Made by a program: the position numbers and the translations under genes. The notes under the pieces were generated by a model. It did not search any database. It had not been told where the DNA came from and was given only the letters and a program-made list of their open reading frames with translations. From Coleofasciculaceae cyanobacterium (GTDB lineage Bacteria; Cyanobacteriota; Cyanobacteriia; Cyanobacteriales; Xenococcaceae), in the NCBI GenBank assembly GCA_036703275.1, contig DATNPK010000020.1, forward strand, positions 1 to 64,000: DNA of 64,000 nt, read 5' to 3'. Of the stretch, positions 45,124 through 54,006 are shown piece after piece (the first letter of the stretch is position 1; the number at the start of each line of letters is the position of its first letter).

Positions 45124-46295
45124 TCAGACAGCAATTGCAGTTTGAAACTGACTGACATCGCCTAACCCCAAGGTTGAAGCCCCAACCTTTTGAATTACTC
45201 GGCTAGCGTTTCTATCGCGTCCGTGTTTAGTAGAGCAACTCGGACAAACCCAATAACGCTCGTTTAAACCAATGTTATCAATTACAAAATTACACTCCGA
45301 GCAGGTTTTGGTAGAAGGATACCAACGGTCGATATAACTGACTGTCTTGCCTTTTTTAGTTGCTACCCAATCTAATATCTTTAGAAATTCGCTCATAGCT
45401 AAGTCGCCGATCTTACGACCCCATAGTCGCTGCATTGCTTTTAGATTGAGCGTCTCAAAGAACAAATAATCAAATTTGTCTGTTAACTTATGGGCAAACT
45501 TCCAGAACCAGTCTGAACGACGGTTAACTACTTTTTCGTGTACTTTAACTAGGTCTTGTCTAGCTTTTTCTCTAGACTTAGAACCTCGTTTTTTGGTGGA
45601 ATGATTGCGACTAGCTAACTTCAGCTGTCTCAAAGATTGCTTGAGAAACAATGGCGATTTAATTTCTGTGCTGTCGGAGCAACTTAGAAAAACCTTTAAT
45701 CGCAGCGCATTCGCGCAGAGCGTCGCTAGACGCGACTTGGGGCGATAGCCCCTGCATCAAAACCCGCGCTGTTACCCGTCATGATTGTTAATACTCGGTC
45801 TATAAAGTCTGTCACTACAAACAAAAATAATTCTCCTAGTGGATTACGTTTAACAGTGACAGTTTTAATGTTTCCTTCAATTTCTCGGCTTTTCCAGAAT
45901 TTGTAGATTCGCTTATTTATTTTTAATCGGTTGCCATCTAAAAACTTATAACCAGCTTGCTTTAGCGTGAAAGATTTATACTTGATTCTTTTTCTAAAAT
46001 TTGGCGGTTTTACTCCTTTCTTATGGTGCTTGAAGAATAGCTGGTACGCCCTATCTATCCGCTGCACGATATCTTGTACGGCTTGAGAGCCTACCAATTG
46101 CCAGTACTCATTTTTATTTCTGAGCTTGGCTATATGCTTCATTAACTTATTCTTGCTCAAGTGCTTGCCAAATAAGCTGTAGTAGCTTCTATGCAAAGCA
46201 ATGCAGTGGTTAAATATATTCCCCGCTGCATTTATCGTGCGTATAAGATGCCTGTTTCGCTTATGTTGGTAGAGCTTGAATTTATAAGTCTTCAT
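45124..46295 (-). pseudogene. TnpB (RNA-guided nuclease) disrupted by a mini-element
   Basis: TnpB is an accessory RNA-guided DNA nuclease, ancestral to Cas12. The N-terminal part (ATG 46295, TYKFKLYQHKRNRHLIRTI onward) runs to TGNSAGFD, the RuvC-I motif. It then enters about 54 bases of GC-rich palindromic sequence (45702-45755) with stops. The rest (from about 45700 down) has the RuvC-II Glu in YLFFETLNLKAM, the zinc ribbon (CSEC and CPSC) and the RuvC-III GRDRNAS. The usual RuvC-I DxG context and the reading frame are destroyed, so the nuclease is inactive. A guide RNA, if made, would come from the right-end region near 45080-45200. Confidence 0.85.
45702..45755. repeat. GC-rich palindromic mini-element inside tnpB
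   Basis: The stretch consists of GCGCAGAGCGTCGCTAGACG followed by the hairpin GGGGCGATAGCCCC. It interrupts TnpB immediately after GFD of RuvC-I. It shares GCGTCGC modules with the intergenic clusters. Confidence 0.65.
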
Positions 46296-46336
46296 GTGTC
46301 TATTGTACAATATTATAGACACCAATTAAATACGAC

Positions 46337-46735
46337 ATGGGACAAGAATATCGTCATAAAAATACTTCAGTCACATTAATCAACTACCACTTTGTCTGGT
46401 GTCCGAGAAGACGCAGAAAAGTATTGAAAGGATTAATCGAACAGCGACTAAAAGTTTTGATACACGAAGCTTGTCAAGACAGCGACTTAATTGTAGTAGC
46501 TTTAGAAGTGATGCCCGACCACGTTCATGCTTTCCTCAATTGTCCGCCTACAATTTCACCGTCTCAAGTGATGCACAAAGTCAAAGGCTATACTGCTAGA
46601 TATTTGCGACAAGAATTTACCGAGCTGCTAAAAATGCCCTCAATGTGGACTAGGAGCTATTTCTGTTCGACCGCTGGGAACGTCTCATCGGCTACGGTCG
46701 AAAGATATATTGCTCAACAAAAAACTCGTGGATAG
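46337..46735 (+). CDS. tnpA: IS200/IS605 Y1 transposase TnpA
   Basis: A 132-residue HUH endonuclease-type transposase that moves single-stranded DNA. The HUH motif is in VMPDHVHAFLNCPP, with the conserved VWCPRRRRKVL at the N-terminus. The nucleophilic Tyr lies in ATVERYIAQQKTRG at the C-terminus. Length is typical of the family. It diverges from the broken tnpB, with a 41-base gap to the tnpB ATG at 46295. The reading frame is complete, so it could still mobilise this element or related copies. Confidence 0.88.
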   Translation: MGQEYRHKNTSVTLINYHFVWCPRRRRKVLKGLIEQRLKVLIHEACQDSDLIVVALEVMPDHVHAFLNCPPTISPSQVMHKVKGYTARYLRQEFTELLKMPSMWTRSYFCSTAGNVSSATVERYIAQQKTRG

Positions 46736-46747
46736 ACCATCCCACGC

Positions 46748-47101
46748 CTAAAGGACGCTTCGCTCGTGGGCTTTCATTTGCTGTAATTCATATTGAGAAT
46801 TATCCAACTCAAAATTAGGAAGCTGTCGAGAGCGATTCATTTGTTCGATTAATTTTGGATCTATCTGAAGTAAATCATTGCTGCGATAGCGTTCTGGATG
46901 AGTAAATAGCTCTATTTCTCGTTCAAAATCTTCTCTACCCGCCTGGAAAAATCGATCGGATTGGGTTGGTGTAAATAATCCATCGATCACATCAAAATAA
47001 ACTTGTGCTTTTGCCGTAGTAATAGCAGCAAGCATGACCGCGATCGCCAATAATAAAGAATTGAAGCAGTTAAAAACGAAACCTGAAGTGTTAGTTTTCA
47101 T
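46748..47101 (-). pseudogene. Small exported protein, C-terminus cut by IS605
   Basis: The first 100 or so residues carry a signal peptide (NSLLLAIAVMLAAITTAKAQ) and a polar region (FTPTQSDRFFQAGREDFEREI, DPKLIEQMNRSRQLPNFEL). The last dozen codons (KAHERSVL region) read into the IS200/IS605 end at about 46780, so the original C-terminus is lost. It is the last gene of a minus-strand run with the four-helix membrane protein, Usp and the FAD enzyme. I do not recognise the family. Confidence 0.6.
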
Positions 47102-47136
47102 TTTGCCCTCCCTTAAACAGGATAGCTGAACTACTT

Positions 47137-47592
47137 TTATTGTAGAAAATATTTATTTGTAGCGCTTCTTTGCATCCATTGATAGGCAACAATATTTAAA
47201 AGAATGCCAATGACAAGTAATAGCACCATCAGGACAATTTGATACCAAGCAATAGGATCGACGATTAAATCGGCAACCAAATGAATAAAATTTAGAGTTG
47301 TGTATACCAACGTCAACCCAAAATGCAACCTTCGATAGCGTTTAAAACTATAAACAGCCGTAGTCATAATCGCTAGCATAGGGATGTTAAAAAAGCATAA
47401 CATTCCCCACAAAATAGGCTTTATCTCTGCCATATTTGCCGTTTCTTGATGACGATGAGCCATCATCGCCACATCGATACCATGAAACAAAGGCATCAAA
47501 GCTAATTGAGTATGAAATAGTATTCCCAAAAGAAACACCGTCCACAAAGCAATGATTTTTTCTTGATAGTTCAGAGAATTGATTCTTGCCAT
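47137..47592 (-). CDS. Small four-helix membrane protein
   Basis: A 151-residue protein with four clear membrane segments (IIALWTVFLLGILFHTQLAL, ILWGMLCFFNIPMLAIMTTA, FGLTLVYTTLNFIHLVADLI, QIVLMVLLLVIGILLNIVAY). Several His residues lie near the membrane edges (FHTQ, FHGID, HRHQ), which could bind metal or haem. It sits between the Usp gene and the truncated exported-protein gene, 24 bases after the Usp start side, in the same operon. Function unknown. Confidence 0.6.
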   Translation of the reverse strand: MARINSLNYQEKIIALWTVFLLGILFHTQLALMPLFHGIDVAMMAHRHQETANMAEIKPILWGMLCFFNIPMLAIMTTAVYSFKRYRRLHFGLTLVYTTLNFIHLVADLIVDPIAWYQIVLMVLLLVIGILLNIVAYQWMQRSATNKYFLQ

Positions 47593-47616
47593 TTCAAAAC
47601 CTCCAATGATTGACCA

Positions 47617-48174
47617 CTAAATTTCAGCCACATCCAGTAATTCGTTGGCTGGCGAGGTTTTATTGCCTTGAACTACCATAACCGAACAGGGGGCATGATG
47701 AATCACGTAATTGCTAACGCTGCCTAAGAGTATTTCTGATATGTTTCGATGTCCTCTACGACCAATAACAATTAAATCTGCACCCCATTCCTTGGCGCGA
47801 TCGCCGATGCCCAAATTACAGTTGCCTATCCGACATTCATATTTATAAGCAAGATTTTTACGTTTTTGAGCTTTTTTGGTCAGAGTTTCCAGCCAGTCTT
47901 GACTAGTTTCGACTTCTTTTTGCAGGCGCTGACGACTCCAATCATAGCTAGTCGTTGCTAGAGGAAGATCTTGTCCGATAGGCTGAGCGCCCGATAGATT
48001 AATATCGTATAAAGTACCAAAACCAATCCAAGGAGATACATCCTGCATCTGCCAATCAATGAAATGCAGCAGCAATACTTCACTCGTTTTTGGTTGAGCT
48101 ACAGATAAAGCAAAATCTAAAACTGACGCTGCTTCTAGAGAAAGATCTAACGCTACTAAAATTTTTTTAAACAT
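47617..48174 (-). CDS. Universal stress protein (UspA family)
   Basis: A 185-residue Usp. It opens MFKKILVALDLSLEAASVLD and contains the ATP-binding signature GADLIVIGRRGHRNISEILLGSVSNYVIHHAPCSVMVV (G-2x-G-9x-GS pattern). The insertion in the middle (SPWIGFGTLYDINLSGAQ) is shared with other cyanobacterial Usp proteins. It follows the FAD-dependent oxidoreductase gene by 67 bases. It is the first of four Usp genes in 7.4 kb, an unusual density. Confidence 0.88.
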   Translation of the reverse strand: MFKKILVALDLSLEAASVLDFALSVAQPKTSEVLLLHFIDWQMQDVSPWIGFGTLYDINLSGAQPIGQDLPLATTSYDWSRQRLQKEVETSQDWLETLTKKAQKRKNLAYKYECRIGNCNLGIGDRAKEWGADLIVIGRRGHRNISEILLGSVSNYVIHHAPCSVMVVQGNKTSPANELLDVAEI

Positions 48175-48241
48175 ATTAATTTTCTTTTGATGTTAGAAGT
48201 TACGCAACGCGAAGCTGCATTTAATTAGCCAGAATTTGCGA

Positions 48242-49789
48242 TTAACGACTAACCACTAACTGAGAACTGCGAATTGATTCACCTGTTAACAATTCCGTTA
48301 CATCCATGCCATTGCCAATTACGCCTGGAACGCTAGGGTAACCAGCAGTCGCACCTACTAGAAATAGATTAGCTAATTCGGTTTTATAACCCAGACGATT
48401 TAAACCAATTTGTTGAGGAATCAGTTTAGCACCATACATATTACCTTCAGGCTGTCCGAGATAAAATTCACTAGTAGTTGGTGTACCATAAATTTTCAGC
48501 CGAATATGCCGATCTAGATCGGGAATTAGATCGCGAACGCTGTTCATTAATTCTTGATACACGGCTCGTTTTTGAGCTTTATAGGCTGGTAAATCTGTTT
48601 GGTGGAGTTTTTTGAATGGTTCATAAGGACAGACGGTAGTAATTTCTAAAACATGATTCCCCTCAGGTGCCATTCCTGGTTGATTAGACTTTAATGTGGG
48701 ACAAGATAAGAAGATCCAAGGATGTGACAAATTTGCTCGAAGCTGCTGTTGATAAGCTTGATTCAGATTGCCGTCGGGATAGTACCAGATATTCCAGTTG
48801 CCGATACCGTAGTCATGAGGATCGAATTGTGAATCAAGACCAAGATAAATATTAAACGCACTAGCAGAGTATTCGTAATCAGTCAGGCGATGATGTTCCT
48901 GTTTGCTTAAAGCTAGAGAATTATGCATCAATTTGACCGTTAGTTTGGGATCGAGATCACTGATATAAGCGTTGTCTGCTTGATAGGTTTCGCTTCCTGC
49001 GGTTACGCTTACTACTTGATGATTTTCAACTTCAATGTGCTGTACTGGAGTAGAAAATTTAACTATCCCACCGCCTTCGATGATGACAGAGACAATACTA
49101 TCAACTAAGTGTTTAAAATGATGCTGAGGATAATAAGCACCCTCTGAATAGTCCCAAACCAGAGATGTATGGGTGATTAAAGCAATTTCTGCGGGTGGTA
49201 AACCATAATCGCCACTTTGTCCTGCTAATAGTGCCTGTAGCTTGGGTGATAATCCTGTGTGATCGTAAAGATCTTGTAGCGTCCAGTTTCGTCTGGTAAA
49301 TAGATGCCAATATTTCGGCAAAGATAACCAATCAGACCAATCTAAATCATACCAACGAACCTGTTGAGTTAACTGTCTTAGTTCTCGATGTAGCTGCTTG
49401 ATTTCGTCACAGTAAAGATTAATCCCCCTGGTTTCTTCGGGAAAAGTTGCTATGAGGCGAGCGCGTAATTTTTCCCAATTTAGAGGGATTCGAAAATCAA
49501 CCTCTGGAGTAATCACCCTATCGATACAGTCTGGATCGAGGGAATTAAATGGAACATCACGATCGATATAGTTCAAAAATTGTTTGACTGCTTGTCCGTC
49601 ACCACCTTGATAAATATAGTGAACATCGGCACAGAAACTATAGTCACCATAGCTAAAAGTATGGCAACAACCTCCAGGTAGATAGTGCTGTTCTAATACC
49701 GCTACTCGATATCCCTGGCGAGTCAAACAAGCTGCTGCTGAAAGCCCTCCCAGCCCTGCACCCAAAATTACATAATCAAAATTTCTCAT
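48242..49789 (-). CDS. FAD-dependent carotenoid-isomerase/desaturase-like oxidoreductase
   Basis: A 515-residue flavoprotein of the phytoene desaturase/CrtISO/RetSat superfamily. The dinucleotide-binding motif FDYVILGAGLGGLSAAACL is at the N-terminus, followed by VAVLEQHYLPGGCCHTF. The C-terminal FAD-binding segment is NLFLVGATAGYPSVPGVIGNG. The substrate may be a carotenoid or retinoid-like polyene, judged only from the family. It leads a minus-strand run that includes a Usp. No shared promoter element is visible in the upstream spacer, which instead holds short AGTAGC-type repeats. Confidence 0.8.
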   Translation of the reverse strand: MRNFDYVILGAGLGGLSAAACLTRQGYRVAVLEQHYLPGGCCHTFSYGDYSFCADVHYIYQGGDGQAVKQFLNYIDRDVPFNSLDPDCIDRVITPEVDFRIPLNWEKLRARLIATFPEETRGINLYCDEIKQLHRELRQLTQQVRWYDLDWSDWLSLPKYWHLFTRRNWTLQDLYDHTGLSPKLQALLAGQSGDYGLPPAEIALITHTSLVWDYSEGAYYPQHHFKHLVDSIVSVIIEGGGIVKFSTPVQHIEVENHQVVSVTAGSETYQADNAYISDLDPKLTVKLMHNSLALSKQEHHRLTDYEYSASAFNIYLGLDSQFDPHDYGIGNWNIWYYPDGNLNQAYQQQLRANLSHPWIFLSCPTLKSNQPGMAPEGNHVLEITTVCPYEPFKKLHQTDLPAYKAQKRAVYQELMNSVRDLIPDLDRHIRLKIYGTPTTSEFYLGQPEGNMYGAKLIPQQIGLNRLGYKTELANLFLVGATAGYPSVPGVIGNGMDVTELLTGESIRSSQLVVSR

Positions 49790-49949
49790 TTTTTTTTCCC
49801 TGTAATGACATCTGCTTTGCTCAAGTAGTCAGTAGCAAGTAAGATATTGTCAGGTTTTCAAATCAAACCAAAGCTAGACTTATTACTCATTATTTGCTCC
49901 GCTTATCCGTGATAGACTCATTACTCGCTACTCCTGAAGCCCACGCCTA

Positions 49950-50477
49950 CTAACAATCATCATTTCTCATGCTTCCATCGGGCATAATCGTCCTACAAAA
50001 CTTAGCACCACTCAAATTTGCACCCTCAAGGTTGGCATTATTTAAATTAGCTTTTCGTAAATTTGCCCATACTAAATGAGCGCGTTCTAAATTGGCTTGA
50101 CTCAAATTAGCTCCATGCAAATTGGCATGATTGAGAGTAGTATTGCTTAAGTTGGCTTTTTCTAAATTCGCCTCAATTAAACTAGCCCTATATAAATGTG
50201 CTTGCTGTAGATTTGCAGCATAAAGCAGCGCTTGGTTCAAAAAAGCGCGGTCAAGGTTAGCTTTAGTCAAAATAGCTCGATTAAGATAAGCATTGCTAAG
50301 ATTGATATCTGCCAACTGCGCTTTATGTAGACATACATTTAATAATTGCGATCGCGAAAAATCTCTTTGACCCGATTTATATGCTGCTTTGATTTTCTTG
50401 GCTGTCATTGAAGTCTGTTTTCCAGATTGGAGTTCATTTAGGACTACTAACACTTGCGCCATGAGTTTTAACCTCAC
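49950..50477 (-). CDS. Pentapeptide-repeat protein
   Basis: A 175-residue protein. After about 50 residues it is a continuous run of A(N/D)Lxx pentapeptides (LNVCLHKAQLADINLSNAYL through ANLEGANLSGAKF), about 20 repeats. These form a right-handed quadrilateral beta helix. The N-terminal RLKLMAQVLVVLNELQSGKQ resembles other cyanobacterial members. Its target is unknown; some relatives mimic DNA, many are uncharacterised. The C-terminus after the repeats is short (CRTIMPDGSMRNDDC). Confidence 0.85.
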   Translation of the reverse strand: MRLKLMAQVLVVLNELQSGKQTSMTAKKIKAAYKSGQRDFSRSQLLNVCLHKAQLADINLSNAYLNRAILTKANLDRAFLNQALLYAANLQQAHLYRASLIEANLEKANLSNTTLNHANLHGANLSQANLERAHLVWANLRKANLNNANLEGANLSGAKFCRTIMPDGSMRNDDC

Positions 50478-50570
50478 TAATTAACACTATTTGGACAAGT
50501 TTTATATTTCTATATTTTGCTTTTCTTACCTAGATTGAAAAATAACTTAGTTGAATAATATTGTTGCCTC

Positions 50571-50792
50571 CTAATCTTCTGACCATACATCTTTGGCTAA
50601 AAGATCGCAGATATGATCTCGCAATAGATAATCATTTCTTTCCAACTCACATTCAAGGCAAATCCATTCTCTTGGTGGAATAAACTGACAAAGAACATAG
50701 ATTGGCTGGTGGCAATTGACTTTGCCTGTTTCAACCAGCTGGCGAGCTTCATCTTTAATTTCACCGATAGAATAACCGACTTTGGCAAGCAT
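50571..50792 (-). CDS. DUF4327 small protein
   Basis: A 73-residue cyanobacterium-typical protein. VGYSIGEIKDEARQLVETG, QPIYVLCQFIPPREWICLEC and ELERNDYLLRDHICDLL match the DUF4327 pattern. Function is unknown. ATG 50792 with GTGAGG upstream is preferred over 50804. The shared promoter element lies only about 30 bases upstream of this start (50824-50860), the closest spacing of all copies, so the element may overlap the core promoter here. Confidence 0.75.
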   Translation of the reverse strand: MLAKVGYSIGEIKDEARQLVETGKVNCHQPIYVLCQFIPPREWICLECELERNDYLLRDHICDLLAKDVWSED

Positions 50793-50823
50793 TATGTACC
50801 TCACTGGTTAATTCGAGCTTAAA

Positions 50824-50860
50824 TTGAAGATAGTATTAAAGCTTGAAGAACTTGTGAGGA
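50824..50860 (-). promoter_or_regulatory. Shared stress-promoter element, upstream of the DUF4327 gene
   Basis: On the minus strand: TCCTCACAAGTTCTTCAA, then GCTTTAATACTAT (13 bases, partly overlapping in count), then CTTCAA. This is the clearest copy. Confidence 0.65.
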
Positions 50861-50871
50861 TTTTTTCAGAA

Positions 50872-51237
50872 CTAACGACTAACCCATTGCAAAGCTTTGT
50901 CTGTTTCATCGAAAGTAAAGTGTTTGACTTCAACCCCTGAAAATAAGCTATTGCCCACGGCTGCTAAACCTTCTAGCCATCGGCAATCGCTCACAATCGC
51001 TTCTTTGTCAAAATCTTGAAAGTGCTGTAAGCTAAATTTGACGTCTTGAATCAAAGCTCCTAAAGACATTCCCGACCAATTATTATGTACTTCAACATAG
51101 ATCCTCAACTTCTCTCCCTGCTTTAACCTGGTTTCGATCGATTTAGCGATGCGTTCCATATCTTCGGCATTAATCCAGCCATCAATGTCTAGAGCAACTA
51201 TCCGATCTGGTTGGTGAGGAATAAGTTTGATACTCAT
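50872..51237 (-). CDS. STAS/SpoIIAA-like protein
   Basis: A 121-residue single-domain protein of the SpoIIAA-like type. IVALDIDGWINAEDMERIAKSI and LRIYVEVHNNWSGMSLGALIQDVKFSLQHFQDF followed by EAIVSDCRWLEGLAAVGN fit the family. These domains may bind lipids or act in partner-switching. Stop and start distances show it as the second gene after a Usp (44 bases), probably cotranscribed. Confidence 0.78.
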   Translation of the reverse strand: MSIKLIPHQPDRIVALDIDGWINAEDMERIAKSIETRLKQGEKLRIYVEVHNNWSGMSLGALIQDVKFSLQHFQDFDKEAIVSDCRWLEGLAAVGNSLFSGVEVKHFTFDETDKALQWVSR

Positions 51238-51280
51238 AAGTAATTCTCCTGGTTTTTAGTACGCTATATTTAGGCATAAA

Positions 51281-51829
51281 TTAGGCATAAACTGTCGCTT
51301 TAAGATTTTCAGTTGCAGTTGATTCTTTGGCAACAGGAGTTTGAACCAATAATACTGAGCAGGGAGCATGATGAACGACATAGTTACTGACACTACCTAG
51401 AAGCATTTCTTGGAACCCTGAATGTCCCCGTCTACCAATGACAACCAGATCGGCATGACAAGATTGAGCGAAATCGCAGATCGTCGAACTAGGAACGCCA
51501 GTAATTTGACTAAACTCAATTTGCACCCCAGATGCCAGGGCTTTTTTGCTGTAAAATCGCAGTAATTCTTGGCCTTTTTGGCTAAATACCTTCCATTCTA
51601 GAGCAGCTACTTCGTTGACTCGGCGCATTATTGGGGGCGTGACATGAAGACAGCGATCTTTGGGTTGCACAAAGTAAGAAGAACTTATCGGACTGCCTGA
51701 TTCTTCGGCGGACAATACGTGGAGTAAGATTAGGTTGGCTGAGACAGCTTTGGCTAAAGCTAGGGCTTGGTCGAATACTTGTCGACTCACTGCTGAACGG
51801 TCAATTGCGACTAATATTCGAGTCAACAT
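51281..51829 (-). CDS. Universal stress protein (UspA family)
   Basis: A 182-residue Usp: MLTRILVAIDRSAVSRQVFD, then HADLVVIGRRGHSGFQEMLLGSVSNYVVHHAPCSVLLV with the full G-2x-G-9x-GS nucleotide motif. It is followed by the STAS gene. The upstream 160 bases carry part of a mini-repeat cluster (51944-51991) and no copy of the shared promoter element. Confidence 0.88.
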   Translation of the reverse strand: MLTRILVAIDRSAVSRQVFDQALALAKAVSANLILLHVLSAEESGSPISSSYFVQPKDRCLHVTPPIMRRVNEVAALEWKVFSQKGQELLRFYSKKALASGVQIEFSQITGVPSSTICDFAQSCHADLVVIGRRGHSGFQEMLLGSVSNYVVHHAPCSVLLVQTPVAKESTATENLKATVYA

Positions 51830-51939
51830 TTTATTACTCCTTTTGGTTTTTAGTGGTTAATTTGGCTGTTATACTATTGAGCAAAATTAATCAGATATTT
51901 AGTCGTGGATCGATCCGTCTGAGATCTTGCTGTATAAGA

Positions 51940-51991
51940 GTCCCCGTGCATGATTTGCGTCGCGAAGCGAGTCCCAAAGGATGCCGCTAGA
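51940..51991. repeat. Mini-element fragment (CCCGTGCATGATT / GCGTCGCGAAGCG)
   Basis: Short copy with the CCCGTGCATGATTTGCGTCG and CGCGAAGCGAGTCCCAAAGG modules, lying directly after the stop of the next Usp gene. Confidence 0.7.
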
Positions 51992-51992
51992 C

Positions 51993-52583
51993 TTATTGCA
52001 CTCTTTTGATATTTATCTCTTCAACTAATGCGCGAGAATTGATATTAACTGTAAGTTCTTGCTGATTAACGGTTTTTTCGGCTTCAGCAAATGTTTGCTC
52101 TGGTTGAGAATCTATGCCAGAACGGACGATGAAGACTGAACAGGGTGCATGATGGGTTACGTAATTACTGACGCTGCCCAGGAACATTTCTTTTAAGCCT
52201 TTTAGTCCACGACTACCGACTACAATTAGATCGGCTGACCAATTGTTGGCGAGTTCGCAAATCATTTGTCCTGTATTTCCACTCAATTGAGTATATTCTG
52301 TGTCTACTCCCGCTGCTGTGGCTTCTTGAGTTAGGTTATGGAGCAAATTTAACCCTCGTTGTCTATACTCTGCCAATTGTTTTTGATATGCGTCGTATTC
52401 ATGGTTGTCCACGATTGGATAATAGGTATAGGTGGGTAATATGGGATAGTCCGCTTCCGTGTTGGACATGACATGAAGCAGCATTAAGGTAGCGCCAGTA
52501 GTTTGGGCTAAAGATACTGCTGCGTCAAAGATAGGTATATTGTTTTCCGCATTTGCTACTGCTACTAAAATTTTGTTAATCAT
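51993..52583 (-). CDS. Universal stress protein (UspA family)
   Basis: A 196-residue Usp: MINKILVAVANAENNIPIFD, then SADLIVVGSRGLKGLKEMFLGSVSNYVTHHAPCSVFIV. The first motif has Asn-Ala in place of the usual Asp near residue 12, so ATP binding at that position may be altered. The shared promoter element is at 52862-52898, 280 bases upstream. A decayed copy of its C-terminal coding sequence seems to lie at 59720-59760. Confidence 0.87.
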   Translation of the reverse strand: MINKILVAVANAENNIPIFDAAVSLAQTTGATLMLLHVMSNTEADYPILPTYTYYPIVDNHEYDAYQKQLAEYRQRGLNLLHNLTQEATAAGVDTEYTQLSGNTGQMICELANNWSADLIVVGSRGLKGLKEMFLGSVSNYVTHHAPCSVFIVRSGIDSQPEQTFAEAEKTVNQQELTVNINSRALVEEINIKRVQ

Positions 52584-52998
52584 TAGAAATACCTCTTTTA
52601 ATCAAGTCACTGAGGAGTCGGGAGTTAGGTTTGAATTAAATTGGTCTGAGATATTGAAGCCTTATAGCACTCCAAGCAAAGATTAAGACACGTCGCTCAA
52701 AAGCTAATAGCTCGTTTTATAACTAACGTCCTAATCTATAGTTCACTGGCTATAGTTGTTGCCCGCGCGATCGCAGGGTGCGTAAAATCTTCGACCTCAT
52801 TGCTTATCTAACTTCGACCTCATTGCTTAGATAGGATTAGTAATATTTAAAGGTTAATAGTTCAGTTGTAAATAATTAATTTGAGGAACTTGTGAGGATA
52901 TTTAGTAGCTTTTAGCGCTATCTTATGACAATAGTTGGTTTATCTTAACTACGTAGGTTCTAGTTTAAGCTAATAGCTATTAGCTTTTAGCTAATTTC
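52584..52998. other. 415-base spacer with promoter element and palindromes
   Basis: Besides the shared promoter element (52862-52898), the spacer has a short direct repeat TTCGACCTCATTGCTTA at about 52793 and 52812. A palindrome-like AGCTAATAGCTATTAGCTTT is at about 52972. No gene is supported. Confidence 0.5.
52862..52898 (-). promoter_or_regulatory. Shared stress-promoter element, upstream of a Usp gene
   Basis: On the minus strand: TCCTCACAAGTTCCTCAA, 13 bases, then AACTGA. The second half is degenerate. Confidence 0.55.
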
Positions 52999-53493
52999 TC
53001 AACCACTACACCAATTGTCGTATTCTCCTTCCCAATCCACAATTTCCCATTCTTTTTCTATTGATTGATCTAGGGGCAATTCGGATGTTCGCTCAGAGAT
53101 AAATTTGGCTTTGTTTGAAGTTAAGCAATTGGTTTTGGTGATGATGTCGGTTATGGAGACAACGCCAAGTAGTTTGTCTTTGATTACAGGCGCAATGCGA
53201 ATTTTAGCTTGAGCAAATAAGTTAGCAATGTGTTCTACAGCCAAGTCGGGGTTGACCACAATACAGGGTTTGGTCATAATTTGGCAAACATAAGTTGTGG
53301 CTGGATCTTGGGCATTGGCGATCGCCTGTGAAATGTCCGTTGCCGTGACGATGCCATAAGCATCTTGCTCTGAGGCGCGATCAACAATTAAAGTCTTGAC
53401 ATGTTGCTGCTTCATGACTTTAGCAGCTTGGGTAATCGTCGCTAAACTATCAATAGTGACGACGTTGCGAGTCATAATATCTGCTGCTTTCAT
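52999..53493 (-). CDS. CBS-domain pair protein
   Basis: A 164-residue protein made of two CBS domains: MKAADIMTRNVVTIDSLATITQAAKVMKQQ with GIVTATDISQAI, then QIMTKPCIVVNPDLAVEHIANLF with LLGVVSITDII. Such stand-alone pairs bind AMP/ATP-like ligands and often regulate partners under low energy. The C-terminal EKEWEIVDWEGEYDNWCSG is unusual and acidic. It is probably cotranscribed with the two small genes upstream, starting within the end of the 87-residue gene (44-base overlap). Confidence 0.87.
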   Translation of the reverse strand: MKAADIMTRNVVTIDSLATITQAAKVMKQQHVKTLIVDRASEQDAYGIVTATDISQAIANAQDPATTYVCQIMTKPCIVVNPDLAVEHIANLFAQAKIRIAPVIKDKLLGVVSITDIITKTNCLTSNKAKFISERTSELPLDQSIEKEWEIVDWEGEYDNWCSG

Positions 53494-53713
53494 GGGTGTC
53501 TCTTGCGCCTATTTCTTGTCTGTAAGTTAGTAATTCAGACCAATATTCGTCAAAAAGATTACTTTTTATGTTTCTAACTCTTTGGTCAATAGATGCCTCT
53601 ATAGAATCATCGTCAGCGACTGCCGGGAAAGCTAATTTTTGGGCAAAGGACTCTTCGTAATCGGCTTTTGGCAATATCATGTAATCATTTTTGGTTTGAA
53701 TATTTGACCACAT
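53450..53713 (-). CDS. Small unrecognised protein
   Basis: An 87-residue hydrophilic protein (DYEESFAQKLAFPAVADDD, SIDQRVRNIKSNLFDEYWSE). The start at 53713 is plausible (18 bases after the DUF4278 stop side), and a nearby ATG at 53680 is an alternative. The last 15 codons overlap the CBS gene in another frame, so the C-terminus may be fortuitous. I do not recognise a family. Confidence 0.5.
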   Translation of the reverse strand: MWSNIQTKNDYMILPKADYEESFAQKLAFPAVADDDSIEASIDQRVRNIKSNLFDEYWSELLTYRQEIGARDTHESSRYYDSQRRHY

Positions 53714-53731
53714 TTTACTTAACTCAATTAT

Positions 53732-53914
53732 TTATTTGCTATAGTGAATGCCACGATACACTAATTCAGTATGACGTGGGGGAAGACGGTGCTGCTCTCT
53801 CATGCGATGTATTTTCCAAGGCACACCGCGATATTTACCACCTACCTCACCTTCAACTACTTGCCATTCAACATAAGGATCCTGATAATCTTGACCGTGA
53901 AAATGTAGTTTCAT
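53732..53914 (-). CDS. DUF4278 small protein
   Basis: A 60-residue protein with the cyanobacterial DUF4278 pattern: MKLHFHGQDYQDPY at the start, KYRGVPWKIHR in the middle and LVYRGIHYSK at the end. Function is unknown. RBS GGAGG lies just upstream. It is the first gene of a small operon with the 87-residue protein and the CBS pair, and the shared promoter element is about 95 bases upstream. Confidence 0.78.
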   Translation of the reverse strand: MKLHFHGQDYQDPYVEWQVVEGEVGGKYRGVPWKIHRMREQHRLPPRHTELVYRGIHYSK

Positions 53915-54006
53915 AATTACTTTCCTCCGAATTCAATAGATAAGCAAGAGCTTAGTAATCTCGTTGATACAGAGCGAAAAAAAGACTTTCTTGATTCTCT
54001 CTATAC

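Larger units (their letters stand above)
45080..46775. mobile_element. IS200/IS605-family element with divergent tnpA and broken tnpB
   Basis: Contains a Y1 transposase gene (plus strand) and a tnpB gene (minus strand), diverging from the centre. The ends carry imperfect subterminal hairpins (CGGCTATAAGCCG near 45097-45109; CCCACG and CGTGGG around 46741-46769) and no long inverted repeats, as expected of this family. The left end lies just after the hybrid-kinase stop. The right end cuts into the small secreted-protein gene at about 46780. Exact ends are approximate. Confidence 0.8.
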
